From the NCBI GenBank assembly GCA_963707835.1, contig CAVPRI010000002.1:868001-932000 (forward strand): DNA of 64,000 bases, read 5' to 3'. The position numbers and the translations under genes are program-made. A model generated the notes under the pieces. It ran no database searches and was not told where the DNA came from. It saw nothing but the letters and a program-made list of their open reading frames with translations. This DNA is from Bog-473 sp963707835. GTDB taxonomy: Bacteria > Actinomycetota > Acidimicrobiia > Acidimicrobiales > RAAP-2. Positions 10,206 through 19,358 of the stretch are shown here, piece after piece (position 1 is the stretch's first letter; each line of letters starts with the position of its first letter).

Positions 10206-10742
10206 TCACCAGACCCGGGCGTCGCCTTCCGCCGAGACCAGCGACCGGCGGTGATGCTCGCCGGCCAGGGCCCATCGCATGAGCCGGTTGACCGGGAGCA
10301 CCAAGATCACGCTCGAGATGCTGACCACGAAGAAGAGGGCCAGGAAGTCGATCTGGACCATCTGCCCCTGTCCGAGGATTGCACCGAGCACGGCGAACAG
10401 CATGTCCGCTGCGACGCTCCCCGTCAGCGCGGCCACCGGCTTGAGCCACGACGCCCGGGGGTCCGCGGCCGCCGTGAGGATGCCCACGGTGAAGCCCAGC
10501 ACGCAGCCGACCAGGGCGGACAGACCGAAGGGGGTGGGCAGGACCAGGTCGAAGGCAAGCCCCGACCAGAATCCGACAATGGCCCCGGTCTCGGGCCCGT
10601 CGAGCAGGGCCGCGGTGATGGGGAGGAGCCAGAGCAGGTCGGGATGGACCCCGCCGATCCGCAGCGCCACCATCATGGTCTGCTGCACCATGAGCACCAC
10701 GAAGACGACCAGCGTCACCCGGGCCAGCGTGCGGGCCGTCAC
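10206..10742 (-). CDS. mreD: Rod shape-determining protein MreD
   Basis: 178 aa from GTG 10742, whose GTGA overlaps the mreC stop; the ATG at 10757 would overlap mreC by 19 bp and is less likely. Five or so hydrophobic segments (RVTLVVFVVLMVQQTMMV, LLWLLPITAALL, FWSGLAFDLVL, ALVGCVLGFTVGIL, FLALFFVVSISSVILVLPV) fit the small integral membrane MreD fold. Contains GFWSGLAFDLVLPTPFGLSA, similar to the family's G-x-D-x3-P segment. Works with MreC and MreB to place the elongation machinery. Confidence 0.9.
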   Translation of the reverse strand: MTARTLARVTLVVFVVLMVQQTMMVALRIGGVHPDLLWLLPITAALLDGPETGAIVGFWSGLAFDLVLPTPFGLSALVGCVLGFTVGILTAAADPRASWLKPVAALTGSVAADMLFAVLGAILGQGQMVQIDFLALFFVVSISSVILVLPVNRLMRWALAGEHHRRSLVSAEGDARVW

Positions 10743-11584
10743 GGGGCGGGCGCCCACTGCAGGACGTCGACGTAGGCCAGCTGGGCCAGGTCGGCGGCCG
10801 GGCTCACCTTGATCGTCTCCTGGCTCGCCCCGGCCCCGGTGTGGAAGGACGAGACGCGGGCCACCGGGATTCCTGGTGGGAACGCCGCCGCCATCAGGCT
10901 GCTGGTGAACATGATCTGGCCACGGTGCAGCGGCGTGTGGGGTGGCACCAGGTCGGCCGTCATGGGGGTCCCGGGCCCCTGGCCGTCGACGATGCCGTTG
11001 TACTGCTTGACCGGTCCGAACACCACGCCGACCTTGGACTGACCGTCGGTGACCAGCCGCACCACGCAGGTGTGGTGGAAGGACTGGATCACCTGGCCCA
11101 CCAGGCCGCCGGCGGCCACCACGGGGTAGCCCACGTCCACACCGTCGGCCCGGCCCTTGTCGAGGGTGATTGTGCTCGTGAAATTCGAGGCGTTCTGGTC
11201 GACCGTCTGGGCGGGCACCACGGGGATCGACTGCAGGTACGGCAGGTTCTGGAGCGCCATGAGCTGCTGCAGCTGGCGGAGCTGGTTGAGCTGGAAGCCG
11301 CGCTCGGACTGCGCGGCGTGCAGGTCACCGAGGGTCTTCTGCAGCTGCTCGTTCTGCGCCTTCACCGAGCCGTAGTCGAACGCGCCGGCGAAGAAGTTCC
11401 CGATGGGGCTGAGGACGTCGAGCACGCCCTGGCGCAGGGGTGCGTAGACATCGTTGGCCAGGGACTTCACGCCCGAGGTGAGGCTGTGGGTCCGTCCGTT
11501 GAGGTCGAGCGAGATCAGCGAGAGCGAAACGACGACCAGGACGACGACCGTCAGGGTGCGGCGAGACCGCCGGCTCCGAGCCAC
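10739..11584 (-). CDS. mreC: Rod shape-determining protein MreC
   Basis: 281 aa, GTG start at 11584. One N-terminal membrane anchor (TLTVVVLVVVSLSLISLDL), a coiled-coil stretch (NEQLQKTLGDLHAAQSERGFQLNQ and following) and the periplasmic-type beta domain (VVPAQTVDQNASNFTSTITL, VDVGYPVVAAGGLVGQVIQ, VRLVTDGQSKVGVV). It scaffolds PBP2 and MreD to MreB outside the membrane. Overlaps mreD by 4 bp and lies 22 bp from mreB, so the mreBCD-mrdA cluster is a single operon. Confidence 0.95.
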   Translation of the reverse strand: MARSRRSRRTLTVVVLVVVSLSLISLDLNGRTHSLTSGVKSLANDVYAPLRQGVLDVLSPIGNFFAGAFDYGSVKAQNEQLQKTLGDLHAAQSERGFQLNQLRQLQQLMALQNLPYLQSIPVVPAQTVDQNASNFTSTITLDKGRADGVDVGYPVVAAGGLVGQVIQSFHHTCVVRLVTDGQSKVGVVFGPVKQYNGIVDGQGPGTPMTADLVPPHTPLHRGQIMFTSSLMAAAFPPGIPVARVSSFHTGAGASQETIKVSPAADLAQLAYVDVLQWAPAP

Positions 11585-11606
11585 CCAGCGAGAACCGGTC
11601 GACCGA

Positions 11607-12638
11607 TCAGCGCGTGGAGGTGGTGATCAACACCCGCTTCAGCGCTTCGAACTCTTCCAGGCACTGGCCACTGCCGACGGCCACGCAGTTCAGCGGGTCC
11701 CGGGCCACCACGATCGGCATGCCGGTCTCGTGCTGGAGCCGGGCCTCGAGCCCGTGCAGCAGCGCGCCGCCCCCCGTCAGCACGATCCCCTGCTCCATGA
11801 TGTCGGCGGCCAGCTCGGGCGGGGTGCGGTCGAGGGTGACCTTGACGGCGTCGATGATGGCCGAGACCGGCTCCTCGATGGAGCGCCGGATCTCCTCGGT
11901 GGAGACCACGATCGTCTTGGGCAACCCGCTCACCAGGTCACGACCGCGGATCTCGGCGTGCAGCTCTTGCTCGAGCGGGTAGGCCGAGCCGAGCGTGATC
12001 TTGATCTCCTCGGCCGTACGCTCGCCGAGCGCCAGGCTGAACTCCTTCTTCACGAACGACACGATGGCCTCGTCGAGCTCGTCCCCGCCGATGCGCACCG
12101 ACTGGCTGGTCACGATGCCACCGAGGGAGATCACGGCCACTTCGGTGGTGCCACCCCCGATGTCGACCACCATGTTCCCGGTCGGCTCGTGCACCGGCAG
12201 GCCCGCGCCGATGGCCGCCGCCATGGGCTCCTCGATGATGTACGCACGCCGCGCCCCGGCGTACTCGGCTGCCTCCATCACGGCGCGGCGCTCCACACCG
12301 GTGATGCCCGAGGGCACGCAGATGACCATGCGCGGCTTGGCGAAGCGCCGCTGGTGCACCCGGTGGATGAAGTAGCGCAGCATCTTCTCGCAGATCTCGA
12401 AGTCGGCGATCACACCGTCCTTGAGCGGCCGGATGGCTTGGATGTTCGACGGCGTGCGGCCGATCATCCGCTTCGCCTCGGCCCCCACCGCGAGAGGACG
12501 GCCATCCTTGATGTCCACCGCCACCACCGAGGGCTCGTTGAGCACGATGCCGCGCCCCCGCACGTACACGAGCGTGTTGGCGGTGCCGAGGTCGACGGCC
12601 ATGTCACGACCGAGCAGAGAGAGGCGGTTTTCGGCCAT
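11607..12638 (-). CDS. mreB: Rod shape-determining protein MreB
   Basis: 343 aa, typical MreB length. ATG 12638 was chosen because MAENRLSLLGRDMAVDLGT is a normal MreB start with GGGAG upstream; a longer open frame to 12803 has no family similarity. Actin-fold motifs: phosphate-1 DLGTANTLVYV, connect-1 PSGITGVERRAV, phosphate-2 VVDIGGGTTEVAVISLGG, adenosine motif VLTGGGALLHGLE. An ATP-dependent membrane-associated filament guiding lateral wall synthesis; its presence with mreC, mreD and mrdA indicates a rod-shaped cell or an ancestor with one. Confidence 0.97.
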   Translation of the reverse strand: MAENRLSLLGRDMAVDLGTANTLVYVRGRGIVLNEPSVVAVDIKDGRPLAVGAEAKRMIGRTPSNIQAIRPLKDGVIADFEICEKMLRYFIHRVHQRRFAKPRMVICVPSGITGVERRAVMEAAEYAGARRAYIIEEPMAAAIGAGLPVHEPTGNMVVDIGGGTTEVAVISLGGIVTSQSVRIGGDELDEAIVSFVKKEFSLALGERTAEEIKITLGSAYPLEQELHAEIRGRDLVSGLPKTIVVSTEEIRRSIEEPVSAIIDAVKVTLDRTPPELAADIMEQGIVLTGGGALLHGLEARLQHETGMPIVVARDPLNCVAVGSGQCLEEFEALKRVLITTSTR

Positions 12639-12842
12639 GACTGGAATCTCCCGGAGGAAAGGCGGGCGGGCACCGGCTGGGCCGGTGCATGGATGCTCGG
12701 CCCCCAGGCTAGGGGACGGAAGGAGGGTCCACAAGGCGGACCGGGGCTCCGGGCCTCCCACACAACGCCTGGTCAACGCCCGGCGGCACGACCCCGGGCC
12801 CACGGCCGAGGCCGGCGGGGCTGTGGCGGCCCCCGCGGCCCC

Positions 12843-13259
12843 TCAGGCCGAGGCCAGATCCGGGAAGAAGATCGCGATCTCGCGGGCGGCCGACTCGGGT
12901 GAGTCGGAGCCGTGCACCAGGTTCTCGGTCAGCTCCACGCCGAAGTCGCCGCGGATCGTGCCCGGATCGGCCTCGGCCGGGTTGGTGGTGCCCATCATCT
13001 TGCGCACCACGGCATAGGTGTCCTTGGGCCCCTCAACCACCATGACCAGGGCGGGCGACCGGGTGATGAAGGCGACCAGATCGCCGTAGAAGGGGCGCTG
13101 GGCGTGCTCGGCGTAGTGCGTCTCGGCCACCTCCGTGGAGATGGTCCGCAGCTCGGCGGCCACCAGACGGAGGTTCTTGCGCTCGATTCGCGAGACGATC
13201 TCACCGGCCAGGCCACGCTCGACGCCGTCGGGCTTCACGATGACAAGGGTTCGGTCCAC
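12843..13259 (-). CDS. ndk: Nucleoside diphosphate kinase
   Basis: 138 aa, normal length. Transfers the gamma phosphate of ATP to NDPs through a phosphohistidine. Seen: MDRTLVIVKPDGVERGL at the N-terminus and NLVHGSDSPESAAREI with the active-site His and the conserved Ser. ATG at 13259. Stands between folC and mreB, the usual place in actinobacterial genomes; the 204-bp gap to mreB may hold the mre promoter. Confidence 0.97.
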   Translation of the reverse strand: MDRTLVIVKPDGVERGLAGEIVSRIERKNLRLVAAELRTISTEVAETHYAEHAQRPFYGDLVAFITRSPALVMVVEGPKDTYAVVRKMMGTTNPAEADPGTIRGDFGVELTENLVHGSDSPESAAREIAIFFPDLASA

Positions 13260-13271
13260 GAGGGGAGGACA

Positions 13272-14603
13272 CTACACGGCGAGGGCCTCGGCCCTGACCT
13301 CCCCGACCACGTAGAGCGACCCGGCCACCACGATGAGACCGTCGGCCTCCACCAGGGCGCGGGCCGTGTGCAACGCGGCGCCGGCGGAGCGTTCTTCGAC
13401 CACCTCGAGGCCGAGCGCCCGGCCGGCCTCCGCCACCGTGGAGAGCGGCATGGCCCGGGGAGAGTCCGGCTCGCAGGCCACCACGGTGTGCACGCCGGCG
13501 ACGGCCAGCGGCGCCAACATGGCCGAGGGGTCGCGTCCGGTGAGCATGCCCACGACCGCCACCGCCGCCCCGTCGACGGCGAACTCCTCGCTCAGGGCCG
13601 CACCGAGCGCAGCCATCCCCGCCGCGTTGTGCGCCCCGTCGACCACGAGGAGGGGGCGGCGGCCCAGCACCTCGAGCCGACCGGGCACCCGCACCGCCCC
13701 CAGCCCGTCGGTCACCACGTCGGGCTCCAGGGGTGCCTCGAAGAACGCCTCCACGGCGGCCAGGGCCACGGCGGCGTTACGCCCCTGGTGGGCCCCGTGG
13801 AGAGGGACCAGCACGTCCTCGTAGCGCCCACCTGGGGTCCACAGGGTGACCAGGCGCCCACCCACGGCCACTTGGTTGTACTCGCAGTCGAAGTCCCGTC
13901 CGGCCAGCCACACCGAGGCGGCGCCCACCGCAACGGCCCGGGCCTCGACGATGCGCGCCAGCTCGGGGTCGGTCTCCCCCACCACCACCCGGCTCCCTGG
14001 CTCGATGATCCCCGCCTTGTCGGTGGCGATCCCCTCGAGCGTGGGCCCGAGCACGTCGGTGTGGTCGAAGCTCACGTTGGTCACCACGGCCACGTCGCCG
14101 TGGACGACGTTGGTGCAGTCCCACGTGCCTCCCAGGCCGACCTCGACCACCATGGAGTCGACCGCCTCGGTGGCGAACCAGCTGAGGGCAGCCGCGGTGA
14201 GCAGCTCGAAGCGGGTGGGGCGCTCGTCGAGCACCGACTCCAGCAGGGCCAGCTCGCCCAGCACCTCGGCCAGCTGGTCGTCGCCGATCGGCTGGCCGTT
14301 GCGGGCCAGGCGCTCGGCCACCACGTGCAGGTTCGGGCTCGTGTAGGTCCCCACGCTCAGCCCCTTGGACAGGAGCAGCATGGTGGCCATGGCCGAGGTC
14401 GACCCCTTGCCGTTGGTCCCGGTGATGTGGATGGCCGGGATCGAGTCCTGAGGCTCCCCGAGCAGCGCGCTCAGCGCCCGCATGCGCTCGAGCGAGGGCA
14501 CGGCCCGGCGGCGCGGCATGTTCGCCTCGAAGTCGATGTGATCGTCGAGCCAGGCCAGCGCCTCGCCGACCCCTCGGAACGGCACGGTCACGGGCTCGTC
14601 CAC
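13272..14603 (-). CDS. folC: Bifunctional folylpolyglutamate synthase / dihydrofolate synthase
   Basis: 443 aa from GTG 14603 (preceded by cagggacc). A longer open frame runs into clpX and is not believed. The Mur-ligase-type P-loop is IHITGTNGKGSTSAMA; VVEVGLGGTWDCTNVV and NVSFDHTDVLG follow, and the C-terminal domain begins near LHGAHQGRNAAVALAAVEAF with VVDGAHNAAGM. Adds glutamate to (dihydro)folates in the cytosol. Ends 12 bp before ndk. The valS gene often found between clpX and folC is missing. Confidence 0.94.
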   Translation of the reverse strand: MDEPVTVPFRGVGEALAWLDDHIDFEANMPRRRAVPSLERMRALSALLGEPQDSIPAIHITGTNGKGSTSAMATMLLLSKGLSVGTYTSPNLHVVAERLARNGQPIGDDQLAEVLGELALLESVLDERPTRFELLTAAALSWFATEAVDSMVVEVGLGGTWDCTNVVHGDVAVVTNVSFDHTDVLGPTLEGIATDKAGIIEPGSRVVVGETDPELARIVEARAVAVGAASVWLAGRDFDCEYNQVAVGGRLVTLWTPGGRYEDVLVPLHGAHQGRNAAVALAAVEAFFEAPLEPDVVTDGLGAVRVPGRLEVLGRRPLLVVDGAHNAAGMAALGAALSEEFAVDGAAVAVVGMLTGRDPSAMLAPLAVAGVHTVVACEPDSPRAMPLSTVAEAGRALGLEVVEERSAGAALHTARALVEADGLIVVAGSLYVVGEVRAEALAV

Positions 14604-14659
14604 GGTGGTCCCTGCCGGCGGCCGGGTGTCGGGTGCTGGAACGTTGGGCCGCTGTGCCG

Positions 14660-15937
14660 TCAGGAGGCGGCGCGGCGGGAACGGCTCGACTTCACCGGGG
14701 TGCCACCGAGCGGGACCAGGGTGGGCGCGACCTTGTCGAGCACCACGGAGCGGTCCACCACGCACTTGCCCACGTCGGTGCGGCTCGGCAAGTCGTACAT
14801 GACGTCGAGCAGGACCTCTTCGAGGATGGCCCGCAACCCGCGCGCGCCGGTGCCGCGGAACAGCGCCTGCTCGGCCACCGCCTCGAGCGCGTCCGGGGTG
14901 AACTCCAGCTCGACGTTGTCGAGCGCGAACACCCGCTCGTACTGGCGGGTCAGCGCGTTCTTGGGCTCCACCAGGATCTCCACCAGCGCCTCCTTGAACA
15001 GGGGCGAGACGGCGCTCACCACGGGCAGGCGGCCGATGAACTCGGGGATGAGGCCGAACTTGATGAGGTCCTCGGGCAGCACGTGGCGCAGGATCTCTCC
15101 GTCGTCGCGGTCCTTGCGCTGCACTTCGGCACGGAAGCCGATCCCCCGCTTCCCGATGCGGGCCTCGATCAACCGGTCCAGACCGGCGAAGGCGCCGCCG
15201 CAGATGAAAAGGATGTTCGTGGTGTCGATCTGGATGAACTCCTGATGCGGGTGCTTACGGCCGCCCTGCGGAGGAACCGAGGCCGTGGTCCCCTCGAGGA
15301 TCTTGAGCAGGGCCTGCTGGACGCCCTCCCCAGAGACGTCCCGGGTGATGGAGGGGTTCTCGCTCTTGCGGGCGATCTTGTCGATCTCGTCGATGTAGAT
15401 GATGCCTGTCTCGGCGCGCTTGACGTCGTAGTCGGCGGCCTGGATCAGCTTGAGCAAGATGTTCTCGACGTCCTCGCCCACATAGCCAGCCTCGGTCAGC
15501 GCGGTGGCGTCGGCGATGGCGAACGGGACGTTGAGCATGCGGGCCAGCGTCTGGGCCAGCAGGGTCTTGCCACAGCCGGTCGGCCCGAGCAGCAGGATGT
15601 TCGACTTGGCCAGCTCCACGCCGTCCTCGGGGCCGGTGGGACCGGCCTGGACCCGCTTGTAGTGGTTGTACACCGCCACCGAGAGGATCTTCTTGGCGTA
15701 CTCCTGGCCGACCACGTAGTCGTTCAGGAACTCGAAGATCTCGCGTGGCTTGGGAAGGTCCTCGAAGGTGAGCTCGGTGGAGTCCTCACGCTCCTCGGCG
15801 ATGATGTCGTTGCACAGGTCGATGCACTCGTCGCAGATGTACACCCCCGGCCCGGCAATGAGCTTCTTGACCTGCTTCTGCGTCTTGCCGCAGAAGCTGC
15901 ACTTGACCAGATCGCCGCCCTCTCCGAACTTCGCCAC
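14660..15937 (-). CDS. clpX: ATP-dependent Clp protease ATP-binding subunit ClpX
   Basis: 425 aa, GTG start with GGGAGAGG upstream. The N-terminal four-cysteine zinc domain (KCSFCGKTQ, YICDECIDLC) is followed by an AAA+ module: Walker A LLGPTGCGKTLLAQ, pore loop AGYVGEDV, Walker B IIYIDEIDKI, GGRKHPHQEF (RKH loop), RGIGFRAEV (IGF loop docking on ClpP) and sensor PEFIGRLPV. Unfolds substrates and feeds them to ClpP. Immediately downstream of clpP, separated by 63 bp. Confidence 0.97.
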   Translation of the reverse strand: MAKFGEGGDLVKCSFCGKTQKQVKKLIAGPGVYICDECIDLCNDIIAEEREDSTELTFEDLPKPREIFEFLNDYVVGQEYAKKILSVAVYNHYKRVQAGPTGPEDGVELAKSNILLLGPTGCGKTLLAQTLARMLNVPFAIADATALTEAGYVGEDVENILLKLIQAADYDVKRAETGIIYIDEIDKIARKSENPSITRDVSGEGVQQALLKILEGTTASVPPQGGRKHPHQEFIQIDTTNILFICGGAFAGLDRLIEARIGKRGIGFRAEVQRKDRDDGEILRHVLPEDLIKFGLIPEFIGRLPVVSAVSPLFKEALVEILVEPKNALTRQYERVFALDNVELEFTPDALEAVAEQALFRGTGARGLRAILEEVLLDVMYDLPSRTDVGKCVVDRSVVLDKVAPTLVPLGGTPVKSSRSRRAAS

Positions 15938-16000
15938 CCGTTCGCCTCTCCCGTCCCGTGCCCGTTTTCCGTGCCCGATCCGATTGATCCCGTGCCGGCC

Positions 16001-16649
16001 CTATGCCGCGCCGATGGCCTCGAGCGGCGCCACCGACCGGGCCGTGATGACCTCGTCGATCACCCCGTAGGTCATGGCTTCCTCGGCCGTCATGATGAAG
16101 TCCCGGTCCGTATCCTGGGCCACCTTCTCCTGGGTCTGGCCGGTGTCCTCGGCCAGCATGCCCGAGAGGAGGTCGCGCATGCGCAGGATCTCCCTGGCCT
16201 GCAGCTCGATGTCGCTGGCCTGTCCCTCGACACCTCCCCAGGGCTGGTGGAGCAGGATCCGCGGCATGGGGCAGGGCGAACCGCTTGCCCTTGGCCCCGG
16301 CGGCCAGGAGCACGGCGGCGGCACTGGCGGCCTGCCCGAAGCAGAAGGTCGACACGTCGGCCTTTATGAACTTGAGCGTGTCGTAGATGGCGAACAACGC
16401 CGTGATCTCGCCGCCCGGCGAGTTGATGTAGAGGTGGATGTCCTTGTCGGGCTCCTCGGACTCGAGGAACAACAGCTGGGCGCAGATCAGGTTGGCCACC
16501 GCGTCGTCGACGGGGGTGCCGAGGAAGATGATGCGCTCGCGCAGCAGCCGGGAGTAGAGGTCGTAGGCCCGCTCGCCGCGGTTGGACGACTCGATCACGG
16601 TGGGGACCAGGTAGTTGTAGGCCTTCATGCTGCCGCTCGCACTGTCCAT
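16001..16649 (-). CDS. clpP: ATP-dependent Clp protease proteolytic subunit (one frameshift)
   Basis: About 215 aa after correction. Start ATG 16649 (MDSASGSMKAYNYLVPTVIE), or the GTG at 16655 that overlaps the tig stop. The nucleophile Ser is in FCFGQAASAAAVLLAAG, the catalytic His in RILLHQP and the Asp in QDTDRD. One extra base near 16270 splits the chain between KRFALPH and RILLHQP; all catalytic residues are otherwise present, so a sequencing indel is likely. Only one clpP is visible, whereas many actinobacteria have clpP1 and clpP2 in tandem here. Confidence 0.93.
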
Positions 16650-16651
16650 CG

Positions 16652-18058
16652 TCACTCGCTCTCCTCGTCCTGCTTGACGTCGTGGTCACTGCCCCGAGCC
16701 ACGTCGTCCCCGTCGGTGGCGCCTTCGGCGGTATCCCCGGCGGCGTTCACCTTGAGGTCGTCCCGGGACATCGGGTTGCCCTCCTCGTCGACGAGATCCA
16801 CGTGGTCCAGGAGCCACTCCAGGGCCTTGCCCTTACGCAGCTCCGAGCGTACCGCGCCGGTCCGTCCCGCCGTGTCGAGCTGGCTGCGCAACTCGGACGG
16901 CGTGGTGCCCATGCGCTCGGCCATGGTCGTGATCTCGGTATCGAGGTCCTCGTCGCTGACCGTGATCTCCTCGGCCTCGACCAGGGCGCGCAGCGCCAGG
17001 TCGGCCTTGACTGCGGTGTGGGCGTCGGCCCGCACCGAATTGAGCAGGTCGTCGGGCGAGGTGCCGGTGGCCTGGAAGTACTCGGCCAGGCCCATCTTCT
17101 GGGCCTCGAGCCGGTGCTGCAGGTCGTGCAGGCGCTCGTTCACCTCGGAGTCAACCAGGACCTCGGGGACGGCCTCGTCGGACACCAGACCGGCCAGCGC
17201 CTCGATCGATTTCTGGCGCAGCGCCATCTGGCTCTGCACGAGCTTGATGCGGCTGATCCGGTCGGTCACGTCAGCCTGCAGCTCGTCCACCGTGGTGAAC
17301 TCCGAGCTCTCGGCCACCCACTCGTCGGTGACCGCGGGCAGCTTCTTGACCTTGACCTCCTTGACCAGCACGCGGAACGAGAGGCTCTGGTCCGGGTCGG
17401 CCGGGCTCGGCGCGTCGAACGCGACGATGGCGCCGGCCTTCGATCCGCGCAGCTCTGGGTCGAGAGCCTCGACGACAACGCCTGACCCCACCTCGTAGAG
17501 ATAGTCGTCGACGCCCACGACCTCGGCGCCCGAGGCGTCGTTGCCGTGCAGGTCGATGGTGACCAGGTCGCCGTCGATGGCCGGGCGGTCGACCACGTCG
17601 AGCACGGCGTCGTTCTCGCGCAACCGGTCGATCTGGCGCTGGACCTCGTCCTCGCCGACCCCGAGACCGGGCAGTGTGACCTGCAGCCCGTCGTAGCCGG
17701 GGATGGCGACCAGGGGCCGCACCTGCACCACGGCGTCGAAGGAGACGGCGCCACTCTGCTCGCCGCCGGTGATGTCGATGTCGGGCCGGGCGATCGGATC
17801 GAGGTCGGTGTCGACCACCGCCTGGGCGTAGAAGTCGGGCAGCGACTCGCGCAGCGCCTCGGCGCGCAGAGCGTTGGCACCGCCCATGCGGGCCTCGAGC
17901 ACCTTGCGGGGCACCTTGCCCGGCCGGAACCCCGGCACCCGCACCTGCTGGGCGAGCGTGCGGACGACGTCACCCACGGCCCGGTCGACCTCGGGCTCGT
18001 CTATCTCCACCCGTAGGCGGACGAGGTTCCCCTCCAGCGGCTCTGTGGTCGCACGCAT
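16652..18058 (-). CDS. tig: Trigger factor, ribosome-associated chaperone and prolyl isomerase
   Basis: 468 aa from ATG 18058 (a GTG directly before it is possible). The N-terminal ribosome-binding domain has the signature RVPGFRPGKVPRKVLE; the FKBP-like PPIase domain lies around GDLVTIDLHG; the helical C-terminal chaperone arms follow and the tail is acidic (DDVARGSDHDVKQDEESE), common in actinobacterial Tig. Stop overlaps the possible GTG start of clpP, so tig-clpP-clpX is cotranscribed. Confidence 0.96.
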   Translation of the reverse strand: MRATTEPLEGNLVRLRVEIDEPEVDRAVGDVVRTLAQQVRVPGFRPGKVPRKVLEARMGGANALRAEALRESLPDFYAQAVVDTDLDPIARPDIDITGGEQSGAVSFDAVVQVRPLVAIPGYDGLQVTLPGLGVGEDEVQRQIDRLRENDAVLDVVDRPAIDGDLVTIDLHGNDASGAEVVGVDDYLYEVGSGVVVEALDPELRGSKAGAIVAFDAPSPADPDQSLSFRVLVKEVKVKKLPAVTDEWVAESSEFTTVDELQADVTDRISRIKLVQSQMALRQKSIEALAGLVSDEAVPEVLVDSEVNERLHDLQHRLEAQKMGLAEYFQATGTSPDDLLNSVRADAHTAVKADLALRALVEAEEITVSDEDLDTEITTMAERMGTTPSELRSQLDTAGRTGAVRSELRKGKALEWLLDHVDLVDEEGNPMSRDDLKVNAAGDTAEGATDGDDVARGSDHDVKQDEESE

Positions 18059-18120
18059 CACGAGCCGCTCACTCTACTGGCCCCCTCCGATGCCCGGTGC
18101 ACAACCGCATCGGCACGACG

Positions 18121-18978
18121 TCAGAAGGTGAACGCCATGGCGCCCAGGATCCGTTGGCCGCTCGCCGCGTCCCCCTCCAGCCCGATAGCTCCGGCCGCTT
18201 CCACCTCCTCGGCCGACGCCCGACCGCATGCCAGGCGCATGAAGTCGAGGCTCGAGAGCGACATGGTGACCGTGGCTGGCACCGCACCGTCGACCGGTCG
18301 CGCCCGGTGACCCTCGACGGCAATCGTGAAAGACCGCGCGTCCTCACCGGGGCCCGAGATCTCGAACCGCGCCACGGTGCCGTCGGGACAGCCCGCCTGC
18401 TTGCCCACCACCCTGGGCATGATCGCCTGCGCCTGGCCGATGGCCATCGCCGAGGCAGCGGTGGCGCTGCCGCCGGGCCGGTCCAGAGCGCGGCGGACGT
18501 CCTGCTCGTGGGTCCAACTGTCGAAGACCCGGATCTCCATGAACATGGCCAGCGGCGTCTCCCCGATCGGGCTCCACACACTCGCCGCCCACTCGGCGTC
18601 TCCCAGTGCGTCGAGCTGCGCCAGGCGCGCCCGGGTCACCGCCATGAATTCGGCCCGGATCTCGGGGCCCGGCACGGAGCGGCGCACGGCGATCCAGGGT
18701 TCGTTGCTCGCCGCGAAGTCATTGCGCACGTGCGGGCCGAGCGGCTCGCCCCACGGCGGCACCGGTTCGCCCATCAAGAAGCGCTCGATCCCGATCAGGT
18801 GGGACAGCTGGTCCTTCACGTCCCACCCCGGGCAGTCGGTCGGGAGCGCCCACTCCTGGGCCGAGAGCTCGAAGCACGCCTCGGCCAGGCTGTCCCAGGT
18901 CCCCTCGAGCGCGGCCCGAGCACAACGGCCACGCTCGCTCCACTCGCCGTCGCTACTGGCCTGGTTCTCGGCTGTCAC
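18121..18978 (-). CDS. Mycothiol-dependent maleylpyruvate isomerase-like (MDMPI/DinB) protein
   Basis: 285 aa from GTG 18978; an upstream ATG at 19059 would add a tail unlike the family. The TIGR03083-like N-terminus reads PTDCPGWDVKDQLSHLIGIE, where the His is a usual metal ligand, with FDSWTHEQDVRRALDRPGG holding the second His; the C-terminus is an SCP2-like domain (ATVTMSLSSLDFMRLACGRA). These proteins are thiol-dependent metalloenzymes, often of unknown substrate, and signal a mycothiol-making host. Ends 60 bp before tig on the same strand. Confidence 0.82.
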   Translation of the reverse strand: MTAENQASSDGEWSERGRCARAALEGTWDSLAEACFELSAQEWALPTDCPGWDVKDQLSHLIGIERFLMGEPVPPWGEPLGPHVRNDFAASNEPWIAVRRSVPGPEIRAEFMAVTRARLAQLDALGDAEWAASVWSPIGETPLAMFMEIRVFDSWTHEQDVRRALDRPGGSATAASAMAIGQAQAIMPRVVGKQAGCPDGTVARFEISGPGEDARSFTIAVEGHRARPVDGAVPATVTMSLSSLDFMRLACGRASAEEVEAAGAIGLEGDAASGQRILGAMAFTF

Positions 18979-19145
18979 CGTGCCGACCCTATTCCGGCCG
19001 CGGGGTGTCCGCCCCGGGGGCGCCAGCACCGCCCAGGTGAGGGGCCCAGCGCGTGGCATCCCCCCATTGGCCGGACCCCACCACTACCTTCGAAACCCGT
19101 CCAGGCTCGTCACCGACGAGGCCGCCATCGACCCAAGGAGTTGCC

Positions 19146-19301
19146 ATGGCCAGTTACGAGGGGTACTGCGTGAAGTGCCGGGAGAAGCGTGAGTTCGAGG
19201 GTAACGAGGTCGAACTGGCCAACGGGCGCCGGGCGGCGCAGGGGGCCTGCCCGACCTGTGGCACCAAGATGAACCGCATCCTCGGCAAGGCCCGCGTCTG
19301 A
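19146..19301 (+). CDS. Small zinc-ribbon protein, DUF5679-like
   Basis: 51 aa: starts MASYEGYCVKCREKREFEG, then CPTCGTKMNRILGKARV. Two CxxC knuckles (CVKC, CPTC) would bind one zinc. ATG 19146 has AAGGAG seven bases upstream; the longer frame from 19053 is not needed. Homologues are common in Actinobacteria and related phyla as free-standing short proteins of unknown role (from memory). Followed within 6 bp by a strong hairpin. Confidence 0.85.
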   Translation: MASYEGYCVKCREKREFEGNEVELANGRRAAQGACPTCGTKMNRILGKARV

Positions 19302-19306
19302 GGCCT

Positions 19307-19349
19307 CCACGCACCCCCTGGGAGAGACACCCGACCAGGGGGTGCGTGG
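19307..19349. terminator. Bidirectional hairpin terminator, 15-bp perfect stem
   Basis: Arms at 19307-19321 (ccacgcaccccctgg) and 19335-19349 (ccagggggtgcgtgg) are perfect complements around a 13-base loop. It sits in the 57-bp gap between two convergent stops: the zinc-ribbon gene (19301) and the amidohydrolase operon (19359). tcgttctt follows on the plus side. Strong candidate for terminating both, in particular the 8-kb operon read leftward from 27.7 kb. Confidence 0.8.
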
Positions 19350-19358
19350 ACGTCGTTC

